Positions 16,765 through 26,264 of a stretch of DNA of 64,000 nt are shown piece by piece (within the stretch, counting starts at the first letter, position 1; the number at the start of each line of letters is the position of its first letter). Source of the DNA: Planctomycetota bacterium. GTDB lineage: Bacteria; Planctomycetota; Planctomycetia; Planctomycetales; Planctomycetaceae. Position numbers and translations under genes: made by a program. The notes beneath the pieces are model-generated. The model was not told the origin of the DNA, did not search any database, and saw only the letters and a program-made list of their open reading frames with translations. The stretch lies in NCBI GenBank assembly GCA_027624335.1, contig JAQBWV010000004.1:1-64000 (forward strand). The letters are read 5' to 3'.

Positions 16765-18960
16765 CTAAACCAGTCCCACAGCTTTTCGACCAATCCAGAA
16801 AACCGACAGCAAAAGTATAACAAGGCCAGCCGTCGCTGGGTGACTCCAAAGCTGAACGCGGCGGACCGAAGTGGGTGGCTCGGGCAGGCTGGCCAGTGAT
16901 TGTACCAGCTGATCGAGCTTGTCAGGTTCCAGAACTCGACCGCGAGTCACTCGGGCGATTTCTTCCATGACTTCCGGACGAGCGGGCTTGCCGGGCAACT
17001 CAGCCGTGTCGCCCTGCACGAAGAATGACGTGTCGAGCGTCGCGTTCGTTTCTTTGCAGAAGAGCCGGACCTGGTGCTTGCCCGGTTCCTTCGCCGTGAA
17101 TCGAGCGTCGAAAACGCCCCATTCATCACCCGCCGATGTGAACCGCACGGTCTCCGACTGCCCGGAGGGGGCTGTGATTCGAGCGGTGACGTCACCTTTG
17201 GCGAGTGGCTCCCCGCTGGTCTCCATGACATTGGCATGGAGCACCAGCGTCTGGCGAACCAGCGGCTGATCGGGAGCGTAGTACAGACGCATCGTCTCGC
17301 CCTTAGCCATGTTTCGCTGATAGGCCATCCACCGAACGACCTGCCCCCAGAATCGATAGTGATACTTGTCCTCGACGCCTTTTCTCCAGCGCCAGGCTCC
17401 GTCAGTCCCCATGAAGAGGACTTTACCCGCTCCGAAAGTGCGCGTGACCAGCAGCGGCAGTCGACCGTGTTTATTGGTGATGTCCTTGTGCACAGCCAGC
17501 GTTTCCGAGCCGGTTTTCGCTCGCAAAACCGGTGCGTACCACTGAAAACCCGGGAGGTCTTCCCAGACACTGAAGTTGTCATCCCGAGTGTCGGCCAGGC
17601 GGGTCAGCAGACTGCGGCGGCCCAGTTCCGTCAGTTCGAAGTGTCCGGGAGTTCGAGAACCCCAGCCATCGGGTTGCAGCTCGTCCAGGATGACCGGCAT
17701 CAACTCTTCCAGCTCTGATTCGAGCAACGAGAATTGTCGCCCCTGCCCGCCCGGCATGAAGACCAGTCCGCTGGCCTGATGTTCGATCAAGCCCTTGAGC
17801 AGACGACAGTTTTCTGTAGTCAGCTGGCCATCCTCGATCCCGACGTCGCCCAGAAACACGACATCGAATCTGGACAGTTCATCCAGACCGGCGGGAAACT
17901 GCTTGATGTAGTCTTTGTTGCCCCCGCCGACTTTGCTCAAACCCGGATGAAACAGCAGGCAGGATACGTCAACGCCAGGATCGCGAGACAGAGCGTTTCT
18001 TAGATATCGGTACTCCCAGCGAGGAACCGACTCGACGACCAGAACTCGCAGCTTCTCTTCGCGAATCGCGATCGGGGCAGTCAACTGATTGTTATCAGGC
18101 AGCGTGTCCTCTGTGTGTTGAGGGACAGTCAGCGTCAGCGTGAAGTCGCCCGTGCCGACGGGGTTCCACAACAGCGAGTCACTCGTCCTGCCCATGGCTG
18201 CGATGCGGACGTCGCGTGTGACTTCACTGCCCTCGGATGATTTCAACGTGACGGTCGTCAGGAATTCGCGCGGCAGCGTGCTTTCGATCGTGAACGGGAT
18301 TCGGACCGCCTTGCCAGCGACGCCGAATGTGGGAGCTTCCAGACTCAGCAGCTCAACATCCGGCAGGCGAGTCGGACTGCCAACTGGCACGGTGAAGATC
18401 GGAATCTCTTTCATACGCAGCGCGGTTGCCGCCTGAACCGGTGGCGGCCCTTCGTTCCAGTCGCCGTCAGAAACCAGCACGATTCCAATCAGGTTGCCAA
18501 ACTTTCCCGGTGCCTGGTTAAGCGGCGTGAAAAGATCGCTTCTGGTATGCGACTCGTCATTCGCGAACGGCTGAATCGTCACGTTCATCCGATCTGACAA
18601 CGAGGCCCATGCGCCTTCGTCAGTCAGTGCGACGATTGCTTCCTTCCGAGTGGATCGCCCTGAACCTGCACCGGAAGATTCGACATCCCGCGTCAGCATG
18701 CTTACCGAGTCGTCGACCAGCACGAGAATTTCGGGCTTCTCATCCGGGCGAAACTCTTCCACCCATTCCGGTTGATTGAACATCGCCGCCAGCAACACGA
18801 CGATGACAAGTCGCAGGAACTCCAGCAGCCCTTGAGATCTCGCAAACCCGCTCCGCTGCCACGCCATGAAACACAGCCCGGCCGTCACCAGTACGATCGC
18901 GGCGGAAATCGCCAGCGACCACGGTGTCCAGAGAAACGTCAGTGTGCGAGTAAAGTCCAA
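16765..18960 (-). CDS. VWA-domain membrane protein with glutamine-amidotransferase-like region
   Basis: A 731-residue protein with N-terminal membrane helices (LAISAAIVLVTAGLCFMAW and LLEFLRLVIVVLLAAMF). A VWA-like domain with the MIDAS motif DDSVSM lies near residue 82, and it ends in a C-terminal membrane helix (ATAGLVILLLSVFWIG). The centre (about 305-480) resembles the class I amidotransferase-like fold seen in large bacterial VWA proteins: LRVLVVESVPRWEYRYLRNAL, FDVVFLGDVG, GLVFMPGGQGRQF. No catalytic Cys is obvious, so binding is more likely than catalysis. It lies 28 nt downstream of the BatA-type gene and probably acts in the same membrane complex driven by MoxR. Confidence 0.85.
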   Translation of the reverse strand: MDFTRTLTFLWTPWSLAISAAIVLVTAGLCFMAWQRSGFARSQGLLEFLRLVIVVLLAAMFNQPEWVEEFRPDEKPEILVLVDDSVSMLTRDVESSGAGSGRSTRKEAIVALTDEGAWASLSDRMNVTIQPFANDESHTRSDLFTPLNQAPGKFGNLIGIVLVSDGDWNEGPPPVQAATALRMKEIPIFTVPVGSPTRLPDVELLSLEAPTFGVAGKAVRIPFTIESTLPREFLTTVTLKSSEGSEVTRDVRIAAMGRTSDSLLWNPVGTGDFTLTLTVPQHTEDTLPDNNQLTAPIAIREEKLRVLVVESVPRWEYRYLRNALSRDPGVDVSCLLFHPGLSKVGGGNKDYIKQFPAGLDELSRFDVVFLGDVGIEDGQLTTENCRLLKGLIEHQASGLVFMPGGQGRQFSLLESELEELMPVILDELQPDGWGSRTPGHFELTELGRRSLLTRLADTRDDNFSVWEDLPGFQWYAPVLRAKTGSETLAVHKDITNKHGRLPLLVTRTFGAGKVLFMGTDGAWRWRKGVEDKYHYRFWGQVVRWMAYQRNMAKGETMRLYYAPDQPLVRQTLVLHANVMETSGEPLAKGDVTARITAPSGQSETVRFTSAGDEWGVFDARFTAKEPGKHQVRLFCKETNATLDTSFFVQGDTAELPGKPARPEVMEEIARVTRGRVLEPDKLDQLVQSLASLPEPPTSVRRVQLWSHPATAGLVILLLSVFWIGRKAVGLV

Positions 18961-18988
18961 ACGAAGAATCCTTGTTGTCAGCTCGTTA

Positions 18989-21055
18989 TCAACTGGTGGT
19001 TACCGTCGCCGCCGCGCTGGTTGTTGCCCGTTCCGTGGGAGGATCAGCGTCAGTTTCCGCCGAGCGTCGTGGGAATCCGCTTTGTTCGACAACCGGCATG
19101 GCTCTTGGCATGCAGAGGATGGCTTCCACGATCAGAGCGATCAGCATTGTCACCAGAAACAGTCTCCAGATTTCCTGAATCAAGCCTTCGAAACTGCCCG
19201 CTGTATCGTTCACCCGGCTGAAGCTGAGTCCCTTGAACAGTTCGGCGAGACGATCGTCGTCCAGCACGCGGGCCTGATCTTCAGCGCTGCTTCGATTCAC
19301 TGCCAGCAGCTTTTCACCCGCAGAATAGACGCCGCGCTGGTGGATGTAGTCGGTCGAGAGGGCATCCTCCGGGCCGCTGATCTGCTTCCAGTCGACAGGT
19401 TGTTCGATCGCGGCTGCTCCTGCCGCAAGTTGTTGAGTTTGCCCCAGCACGGCGGCTCCAGCGGCCAGAGCCCGCTGAATGAAAACGTAAAGCACGACGC
19501 CGTTGGTCGTCAGCGATGAGTCCTGCGCGTCGGGAGTGGTCGTGCAGAAATAGACGCCGCCACGAGTTGTCGGTAAGTGAGCGAACAGAGTCAGATTGTT
19601 TTGCAACCTGGCCAGCGGCGTCACTTCGCCACTGAGCTCACAGAATCGTCGAATCTGCAACTCGCCGACAGGCAACGCGGCACCGCTTTGCGAGTTCGCC
19701 AGAATCCCCTGGTCTCCTCGCCATGACGCCACAGGAATGGCGACCTGCTGTTCCTTCCAGGAATTCCAGCTGACATTCATGAACTGACCTGAGCCGGGCT
19801 CCCGCGGCGGCAGAAACACAACCTGCCCTCCGCGATTGATATAGTCCCTCAGCAATGATCCCAATTCCTTGCCCGGCAGCGGAGCATGCCACAGCACGAG
19901 CGAAACAGCGGCCCAGTCCACCGTTGCGAGTTGCTCCTGCGAAAGCGTTTCCGCCGAACATTCAGTCGTCGTGTCGGGCGAGATCGACGCGGCCAGTTGC
20001 AACGGGATTGCCGTCTGAGGATCACCGCTGACGATCAGCGTGTGCCGTTTCTGAGGACGATCGAACACGAAGTAGAAATCGTTGTCTGCCGAATTCGAGT
20101 CAGCCGGGATCGACACGCGTCCCCAGCCTCGATCGTTAGAACGTTCAATAGGAATGCGGTGATCGATCAGTTCAAACGTTGGACCTTCGACGTCAACCGT
20201 CAGTTCTGATCTCGCACCTTCGAGTTCAATGTGAATCGGCAAACTGATGCTGTCTTCCATCGATTGATCACGCGTGACTCGCAGCGACACCAGCAATTCG
20301 GCACTGTCGACCGTTTCGAATCGACGCACGCTGGTCACTCGAATCGAAGTGTTCGAGTGACCGTCGGTTGGATAGGCGAGCAAATGAAAATTCACCGTCT
20401 GAGGCAGTTCAAGGAACGAATCACGCAGCGTTTGCCAGCGACCGCTTTCGGCATTCCAGTCGTTCTCGCGAATGTCCGAGCAGATCCAGATTTCGGTTCG
20501 ACCAGTATTGTTCGCCGTGATGTACTCGCGAGCCTGTTCCAGCATCGCGGGCAGATCGGACGAGGTTCCGACAGGCTCGGTCGACGGCAGCCGGCGCAGC
20601 GAATCCGGAGACTCGATCTCGATTGCTGCTCCTGCGGTCGTTTCCACCAGAACCCAGCGATCAGATCCCAGCGTCTCCAGCATGGATGCCAGCTGCTCGC
20701 GGCCGGTCTGCAGCTTCGAGACGCCAGTACCGGCTCCCTGCTCCTGCATGCTCGGAGAACGGTCCAGCAGAATGACCGTTGTGTCGGCCTGCCCGCCCGC
20801 AGTGAGTCCCAGCCAGCCGCTGGCCAGCGGACGACTGATCGCGAAAATCAAGCCGGCAATCGCCAGCGTGCGGAAGATCAGGATAAGGATCTGCCGCAGC
20901 CGGGCGTAACCGCGAGACATCCGGTTGGCCGCCAGCAGAAACATCATCGCTCCCCACCGAACGGTCTGATACCGCCGCTGGTTGATGAGGTGAATGATGA
21001 CCGGCAAGGCTATTAGCGGCAGCGCTGCCAGCAGCAAGGGTTGAAGAAACGTCAT
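18989..21055 (-). CDS. BatA-type aerotolerance/VWA membrane protein
   Basis: The 688-residue product opens with a classic BatA N-terminal domain: two membrane helices, FLQPLLLAALPLIALPVIIHLINQRR then VRWGAMMFL, and a third segment RQILILIFRTLAIAGLIFAISRPL. A VWA domain follows, with the MIDAS motif LLDRSPSM near residue 95. A long periplasmic part runs to a membrane helix near the C terminus (LFLVTMLIALIVEAILC). Such proteins partner MoxR AAA+ ATPases and DUF58 proteins; they are implicated in envelope stress and protein maturation, although exact substrates are usually unknown. The gene order DUF58-BatA-VWA fits that family pattern. Confidence 0.9.
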   Translation of the reverse strand: MTFLQPLLLAALPLIALPVIIHLINQRRYQTVRWGAMMFLLAANRMSRGYARLRQILILIFRTLAIAGLIFAISRPLASGWLGLTAGGQADTTVILLDRSPSMQEQGAGTGVSKLQTGREQLASMLETLGSDRWVLVETTAGAAIEIESPDSLRRLPSTEPVGTSSDLPAMLEQAREYITANNTGRTEIWICSDIRENDWNAESGRWQTLRDSFLELPQTVNFHLLAYPTDGHSNTSIRVTSVRRFETVDSAELLVSLRVTRDQSMEDSISLPIHIELEGARSELTVDVEGPTFELIDHRIPIERSNDRGWGRVSIPADSNSADNDFYFVFDRPQKRHTLIVSGDPQTAIPLQLAASISPDTTTECSAETLSQEQLATVDWAAVSLVLWHAPLPGKELGSLLRDYINRGGQVVFLPPREPGSGQFMNVSWNSWKEQQVAIPVASWRGDQGILANSQSGAALPVGELQIRRFCELSGEVTPLARLQNNLTLFAHLPTTRGGVYFCTTTPDAQDSSLTTNGVVLYVFIQRALAAGAAVLGQTQQLAAGAAAIEQPVDWKQISGPEDALSTDYIHQRGVYSAGEKLLAVNRSSAEDQARVLDDDRLAELFKGLSFSRVNDTAGSFEGLIQEIWRLFLVTMLIALIVEAILCMPRAMPVVEQSGFPRRSAETDADPPTERATTSAAATVTTS

Positions 21056-21180
21056 CTATTGAGAGTCCAATAAGCAGATGGCTACGCTCGGGCATCTGGT
21101 CAGTGTTTCGGGCGTTCCACCCGAAAGTAGCGTTGTTCAATTAGCCACTGTATGGTCATGAAATGACTCCGACCGTGGAG

Positions 21181-22086
21181 TTATCTTTTTCCGCTAGTTC
21201 GCCCAACAAGGAATCGTGAAAGGACCTGCTCATACTCTTCGTCGAGTTTCACCTGATGGAAGTCGATGGCTGATTCAAGCACCACCTGCCTGAGATCGTC
21301 GAGGTAAATCTGCATCGCCTTGTGATACCGGTCGGCGATGTCGTTGGGCTCAGCGAAGATCGCGGGGCCGCCTTCCATGTCGAGGAAACGCGTGGGACGT
21401 TTGAAGTCGAATCCAATCTCCTGCGGGTCGAGTAAGTGGAACACGGAGACGTCGTGTTTGCGAAATCTCAAATGCTGAAAACATTCTCGCAGCAACGTCG
21501 GCTCCACAAACAGATCCGAGATTATGATGATCAGCGCGCGCTGACGAATCGTCTCGGCAAGTTCGTGCAGCACGGTTACCAGTTGCGTTTCTCCGCTGGG
21601 CTCCGCCCCTTCCAGGAGATCGAACAGAGTTCGCAGATGCGCGGGGCCTCGTTTGGGAAGCAGGCTTTTAACGACGCCTTCCGCGACGCACGACAGACCG
21701 ACGGCGTCTCCCTGTTGAATCGCCATGTACCCGAGTGCGCCCGTGAGTCTTCTGGCATATTCGAGTTTTGTGACGTCGCCCGAACCGAAATCCATCGACC
21801 CGCTGGTGTCCACCACGAAGCAGCATCGCAGGTTGGTATCCGCTTCAAATTCCTTGACATAGAACCGGTCGGATCGCCCGTAAGCTCGCCAGTCAAGACG
21901 TCGCAGATCGTCGCCGGGGACGTATTTTCGGTACTCAGCAAACTCGACGCTCGATCCGCGATGAGGACTGGCATGCCGACCGGAAACGCTGCCCTGCATC
22001 GGCTGCCGCGCCAGAAACGGAATCCCCGCCAGACGCGAGAGCACTCCGGTATTCAGGAAACTGCGAGGTTGACGGTTTACGGACAT
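21181..22086 (-). CDS. DUF58 domain protein, MoxR partner
   Basis: The 301-residue protein matches DUF58 closely. It has GSVSGRHASPHRGSSVEFAEYRKYVPGDDLRRLDWRxYxRSDRFYVKEFE in the N-terminal half, then CCFVVDTSGSMDFG, a VWA-like MIDAS motif (DxSxS) near residue 94. There is no membrane segment, so it is probably cytosolic or peripheral. DUF58 proteins are encoded with MoxR ATPases and are thought to bind metal and bridge the ATPase to membrane VWA proteins. It lies 125 nt upstream of the BatA-type gene. Confidence 0.93.
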   Translation of the reverse strand: MSVNRQPRSFLNTGVLSRLAGIPFLARQPMQGSVSGRHASPHRGSSVEFAEYRKYVPGDDLRRLDWRAYGRSDRFYVKEFEADTNLRCCFVVDTSGSMDFGSGDVTKLEYARRLTGALGYMAIQQGDAVGLSCVAEGVVKSLLPKRGPAHLRTLFDLLEGAEPSGETQLVTVLHELAETIRQRALIIIISDLFVEPTLLRECFQHLRFRKHDVSVFHLLDPQEIGFDFKRPTRFLDMEGGPAIFAEPNDIADRYHKAMQIYLDDLRQVVLESAIDFHQVKLDEEYEQVLSRFLVGRTSGKR

Positions 22087-22129
22087 AGTTTCTCAATGAT
22101 CAGGTCGCGAGCGCTTAAGCGAGTTCCAC

Positions 22130-24094
22130 TCAAAAATCTCCGCTGACAACGATCAGTTGTTTGCCATCAGGTGTCCAGCAGACGTCAGTGTTGTTACGAG
22201 TTTCATCCTGCCCTGGAAGTAACGCTGGCGGCACATCCTGACCAGGATCAAATTCGTAGAGTTGCACATGCTTGCGCTCTTCACAGCGCATGCCGAAGAC
22301 AATTCTGTTTCCGTCCGGATGCCACGCGAAGTCGGAGTTAATGTTCTGTTTCGTCGAGTGATGGACTTTCGGCTCAGGTTTTTCGCTGACCGTGTCCAGT
22401 GTCACGACTTCCTGTGTTCCGTCAGCTTTCTGGCCCTTGAAGCAGAGAAATCGACTGTCCGGAGACCATGTCATGTTCCAGAAGATCTGCTTGTAATCAT
22501 GTGACATTAAGAGGCTGCGGAACTTCTTCGTTTCCACGTCGTACGACTTGACGATAAAGCCTTCCGTGAATGCGATTGTCTTCCCGTCCGGAGACCACTG
22601 CGCTCCCCATCCATTCTCACGGATCTCCATTGGGTTCCAGCCGTCGATGTTGACGATCCGAATGCCGCTTTGAGAACACACCAGGCGTTTTCCATCCGGC
22701 GACCACGTCGGCATCGATCCACTGCCAATCTTTTTCGGCTCGCTGCCGTCCACGCGGTTGCCGTGGAGCTCCAGGGTAAACAGCGTTGGGCTGGTTCTCG
22801 GCTTGACGCTCCAGGCATCAAACGCGAGTTGTTTTCCGTCTGGTGAAACCGCCGGAGACCCGCAGGCGAAATGAGTTTCGAACCGAAACAGAGGCCGCCA
22901 CTGTGTGCCATCCTCGTTCACGATGAAGAACTCATCGGGAGTCTTCGTCTTGAATTCGTATTCATCCAGCGAAAGTACACCGTCCGCGTCAGCATCAAGC
23001 CGGTGAAAGAACAGCCAGCGCAGCAATGGAAAGTGTGGCGAGTCAAACTTGAACTCGGCGTACGTTAATTCCTGATCGCCGTCGACATCGACAGGTGGCA
23101 CCTGCCACCGCAGATACGGATTGGCGAGCATCGTCAAGCGGTACTCGTCGAGCGACAACACACCGTCTCCGTCAGTGTCGAATCCCGGAAACACGTTGGC
23201 AGTCATGTTTAGCCGCCAAGCGGGAATTCCCGTACGCAATTCGTCGTTGTCGACCAGCGCGTCCAGATTCGTGTCCAGATTTCGAAACTCCGCGATCGGG
23301 TCAACCCGCCCGCGATTCGGCAAAGAAATCCATTCGGTGAACGAAACGCGACCATCCTTGTCGGCATCACCTTGAGTAATGATCTCAGCAATCAGGTCGC
23401 CTAATTTGGTCCGAGATTCAAATTCAGCCTTTTCCAGCAGGTCGTCATTGTTCCCATCAATCTGCCGAAACCCTGACAGGTTGCAGACTCGACCGTCCGG
23501 CGAGCGAAGCAGTCTGCCATCGCTGCGACGTACCCCGATCTGAATTTCAAGAAAACGGCGAGCTTCCTGGCGATTCACATTACCGTCGCCGTTCTCGTCG
23601 GCCTCTTTCACGTCAGGAGTGGTCGTCTGCGAACCGAAGGTGCCGATGAAAAGTTGCACGAAAGTCCAGGCATGAATCACTCGGTCGGGATGATCGTTCC
23701 AATCATCGAAAGACTTATCCATGGCAACAACGGCGTGGTCGACGAATGCGTCCAGCGGATCAGGCAGCGCACCACGGTCATCAGGCGGCGCGACGAATGG
23801 ATTTGTCTTGAATTCATTCAGTGAGAGCTTGCCGTTGCGGTCTACGTCGAACAGTTTGAAATCCCGTTTTAAGATCGCCTCTTTGCCGGGGATGTGCTTC
23901 AGGTATTCATCCAGCTGAAGCCCGTCATCCTTGTTAATGTCGAGGGTCGCGAAACGCCGCGCAAACCTGTCCGGAGTCTGGACGGGACTCTGATCTGCAG
24001 CGTCATCGAAACCGGTGCCGAAAATTGCCAGTAGGGCCAACGCCACTGTCGCGACTCGTGCGTTGCTGATGATGCCGGTTCCGCGAACGATCAT
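22130..24094 (-). CDS. Secreted EF-hand (nine loops) and WD40-like beta-propeller protein
   Basis: The 654-residue product has a signal peptide (ATVALALLAIFGTGF). Residues ~45-395 contain nine EF-hand-type loops, for example DINKDDGLQLDE, DVDRNGKLSLNE, DENGDGNVNRQE, DADKDGRVSFTE, DTDGDGVLSLDE and DADADGVLSLDE; the Asp/Asn/Gly spacing predicts calcium binding. Residues ~410-654 form a TolB/PD40-type beta-propeller with repeated WSPDGK-like motifs (AVSPDGKQLAF, TWSPDGKRLVC, QWSPDGKTIAF, AWHPDGNRIVF). It sits between the MoxR ATPase (59 nt away) and DUF58, an unusual position for such a protein. A calcium-dependent periplasmic sensor or adaptor for the MoxR/VWA complex is a reasonable inference, not shown. 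Confidence 0.88.
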   Translation of the reverse strand: MIVRGTGIISNARVATVALALLAIFGTGFDDAADQSPVQTPDRFARRFATLDINKDDGLQLDEYLKHIPGKEAILKRDFKLFDVDRNGKLSLNEFKTNPFVAPPDDRGALPDPLDAFVDHAVVAMDKSFDDWNDHPDRVIHAWTFVQLFIGTFGSQTTTPDVKEADENGDGNVNRQEARRFLEIQIGVRRSDGRLLRSPDGRVCNLSGFRQIDGNNDDLLEKAEFESRTKLGDLIAEIITQGDADKDGRVSFTEWISLPNRGRVDPIAEFRNLDTNLDALVDNDELRTGIPAWRLNMTANVFPGFDTDGDGVLSLDEYRLTMLANPYLRWQVPPVDVDGDQELTYAEFKFDSPHFPLLRWLFFHRLDADADGVLSLDEYEFKTKTPDEFFIVNEDGTQWRPLFRFETHFACGSPAVSPDGKQLAFDAWSVKPRTSPTLFTLELHGNRVDGSEPKKIGSGSMPTWSPDGKRLVCSQSGIRIVNIDGWNPMEIRENGWGAQWSPDGKTIAFTEGFIVKSYDVETKKFRSLLMSHDYKQIFWNMTWSPDSRFLCFKGQKADGTQEVVTLDTVSEKPEPKVHHSTKQNINSDFAWHPDGNRIVFGMRCEERKHVQLYEFDPGQDVPPALLPGQDETRNNTDVCWTPDGKQLIVVSGDF

Positions 24095-24153
24095 GAACTG
24101 ACCTTTTTGATGTCTCGCGTTTTACGTAGCCAAACTGGTGGAGTCGCCGTTCC

Positions 24154-25179
24154 TTAAGCCTCGGGAGTTGTCTCTTCGATCAGACGCGAAACGATTTGAC
24201 GAGCATCAATTCCTTCCGCCTGAGCCGCGAAAGTCGTAATGATGCGATGCGTCAGAACTGGCGACGCCACCTGCTGAATATCCTCGAGCCGGACCATGTA
24301 GCTGCCCATCAAAGCCGCTCGTGACTTGGCTCCCAGGATGAGGTACTGCACCGCTCGCGGCCCGGCCCCCCACGACACGAGCGGTTTCATCCATGCCGGC
24401 GCCGTTGTATCGCTGGGCCGAGTCTTCCTCACCAGCCGGGCAGCGTATTGATAAATGTGGTCAGGAACCGGAACGCGCCGAACCAGATGCTGATGCCGGA
24501 TGATGTCCTCAGCGTGGAGAATGTGATCCAGCGCCGGCAACTCGTCGCCGGTTGTTGTGCGCGCGATCTGAATTTCCTCAGCTTCCGATGGATAGTCCAG
24601 CTCGATGAGAAACATGAAACGATCGAGCTGCGCTTCCGGCAGCGGGTACGTCCCTTCCTGCTCGACCGGGTTCTGCGTGGCAAGGACAAGAAACGGCGGT
24701 GGTAGAGGGAAGCTCTTCCCAAGAACAGTCACTTTGTGCTCCTGCATGGCTTCCAGCATGGCCGCCTGAGTTTTTGGAGGAGCGCGGTTGATCTCGTCGG
24801 CCAGGACCATATTGGCGAAGACGGGGCCGTGAACGAATTCGAATTCCCGTTTCCCGCCCGCTACGTCCTGCAGGATATCTGTACCGGTAATGTCCATCGG
24901 CATCAGGTCGGGCGTAAACTGAATTCGGCTGAAATCCAGCGACATCGTCTCGGCCAGCTTACTGACCAGCAGCGTTTTGGCGAGCCCCGGCACGCCCATC
25001 AGCAGAGCGTGCCCTCGAGCAAACAGGCAGATCGCCAGCCGCTCAATCGTATCCTTCTGACCGACAATGACGCGGCCCAGTTCCGACGAGAGTCGACCAT
25101 ATGAGTCCCGTAACTGATCAATCGCCTGGACGTCGTTGTCGCTCAATCTTTCGGCAGGCGAAATATCAGACTGTGACAT
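24154..25179 (-). CDS. MoxR-family AAA+ ATPase
   Basis: MoxR ATPases act as chaperones for VWA-domain proteins. The 341-residue protein carries a Walker A-type GVPGLAKT near residue 65, Walker B in MVLADEINRAPPKTQAAMLEAMQE, sensor 1 in FLVLATQNPVEQEGTYPLPEAQLDRFMF, and the lid region with GAGPRAVQYLI. All AAA_3 family signatures are intact. The ATG at 25179 (MSQSDISPAERLS) is preferred over the one at 25209, which adds ten residues without family character. It is the first gene of the ~18 kb leftward run that holds DUF58 and VWA partners. Confidence 0.95.
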   Translation of the reverse strand: MSQSDISPAERLSDNDVQAIDQLRDSYGRLSSELGRVIVGQKDTIERLAICLFARGHALLMGVPGLAKTLLVSKLAETMSLDFSRIQFTPDLMPMDITGTDILQDVAGGKREFEFVHGPVFANMVLADEINRAPPKTQAAMLEAMQEHKVTVLGKSFPLPPPFLVLATQNPVEQEGTYPLPEAQLDRFMFLIELDYPSEAEEIQIARTTTGDELPALDHILHAEDIIRHQHLVRRVPVPDHIYQYAARLVRKTRPSDTTAPAWMKPLVSWGAGPRAVQYLILGAKSRAALMGSYMVRLEDIQQVASPVLTHRIITTFAAQAEGIDARQIVSRLIEETTPEA

Positions 25180-25526
25180 ACAGCAAATCCTTGAATAACC
25201 GTCGAGCAAATAGTCCCGCCATTTATGGTGGGATTTGTGGATTTCAGCAACCGTCGGTCGTCATTTTCGCGGTACCGGTCACCATGTTCGTTAGAGTTAG
25301 CGAAGAAACCATCATACGCCTAAGCCTTGCACTTACCCTTCGAGTACTGATTCACTGTTACACAATCGGTTTCTGTTGAGAGTTGCCCTGAAGTTCAGGC
25401 CGAAATCGATTATCTGTGACAGATGATCTGTTCGTGACCGCAGCAGTTTCAGTAGAACTGCGTCGGTGAATTGCGAAGATACGAGGTCGTTTGCCGACTT
25501 TACACGTACGACAATGAGGAGACACG
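25180..25526. promoter_or_regulatory. Divergent intergenic region between MoxR run and msrA
   Basis: About 350 bases lie between two divergent genes, so promoters for both must be here. GAGGAG stands 5 bases before the msrA ATG. I could not assign convincing -35/-10 pairs, and no hairpin or gene is evident. Confidence 0.45.
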
Positions 25527-26264
25527 ATGCGATTTCGAGAAGATTCAAGACCAGGGTACTGTTTGACGATCGCAGTCGCGGCAGCACTGTTTTCAGGATG
25601 CACGAGTGCCACCAACTCCGATGCACCGGCGGTGACGTCGGCTGCTCCCGTAACCGTTGAACCATCCAGCGCTGCAGCCCCTCACGAGACTACCTCTGAT
25701 ACGTCGCCCGGCCTGCAGTCAGCCGTGCAAGGGATGCAAACAGCAACGTTCGGAGCCGGCTGTTTCTGGTGTGTCGAGGCGGTTTTCGAGCAACTTAAGA
25801 GTGTCGAGAATGTTCGCTCCGGCTACACCGGTGGCACACAGGAAAACGCATCGTACGACCTGGTTTCTGGAGGTAGCACAGGGCATGCCGAAGTGATTCA
25901 GTTCGAATTCGACCCGTCCGTCATCACCTACGAAGAATTGCTGGAAGTGTTCTGGACGACTCACGATCCGACAACCATGAATCAGCAGGGAGCCGACGTC
26001 GGAACTCAGTACCGCTCGTCAGTTTTCTATCACGACGACAAACAGAAAGAACTTGCCGAAGCCTATAAGCAACGACTCAACGACGAAAACGCGTTCGGCA
26101 GCCCCGTCGTGACCGAGATCGTGCCCTTCACGGCGTTCTATTCGGCCGAGGGATACCACCAGGATTATTTTTCCGAGAACAGCAGCAAACCTTACTGTCA
26201 GCGAATCATTCGTCCGAAGGTCGAAAAAGTTCGTAAAGTCTTTGCAGACAAACTGCGAAAGTAA
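25527..26264 (+). CDS. msrA: Lipoprotein peptide methionine-S-sulfoxide reductase
   Basis: MsrA reduces methionine-S-sulfoxide in oxidised proteins. The 245-residue product has a lipoprotein signal with lipobox LFSGC at about residue 29, then a Ser/Thr/Ala linker to about 65. The MsrA domain contains the catalytic GAGCFWCVEAVF, SGYTGGTQENASYD, STGHAEVIQFEFDP, TTHDPTTMNQQGADVGTQYRSxVFYH and a late YCQ cysteine that may serve in recycling. All key catalytic residues are present. Anchoring outside the cytoplasm suggests repair of envelope proteins. It lies across a divergent promoter region from the MoxR run, which ends in a thioredoxin-like protein. Confidence 0.95.
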   Translation: MRFREDSRPGYCLTIAVAAALFSGCTSATNSDAPAVTSAAPVTVEPSSAAAPHETTSDTSPGLQSAVQGMQTATFGAGCFWCVEAVFEQLKSVENVRSGYTGGTQENASYDLVSGGSTGHAEVIQFEFDPSVITYEELLEVFWTTHDPTTMNQQGADVGTQYRSSVFYHDDKQKELAEAYKQRLNDENAFGSPVVTEIVPFTAFYSAEGYHQDYFSENSSKPYCQRIIRPKVEKVRKVFADKLRK

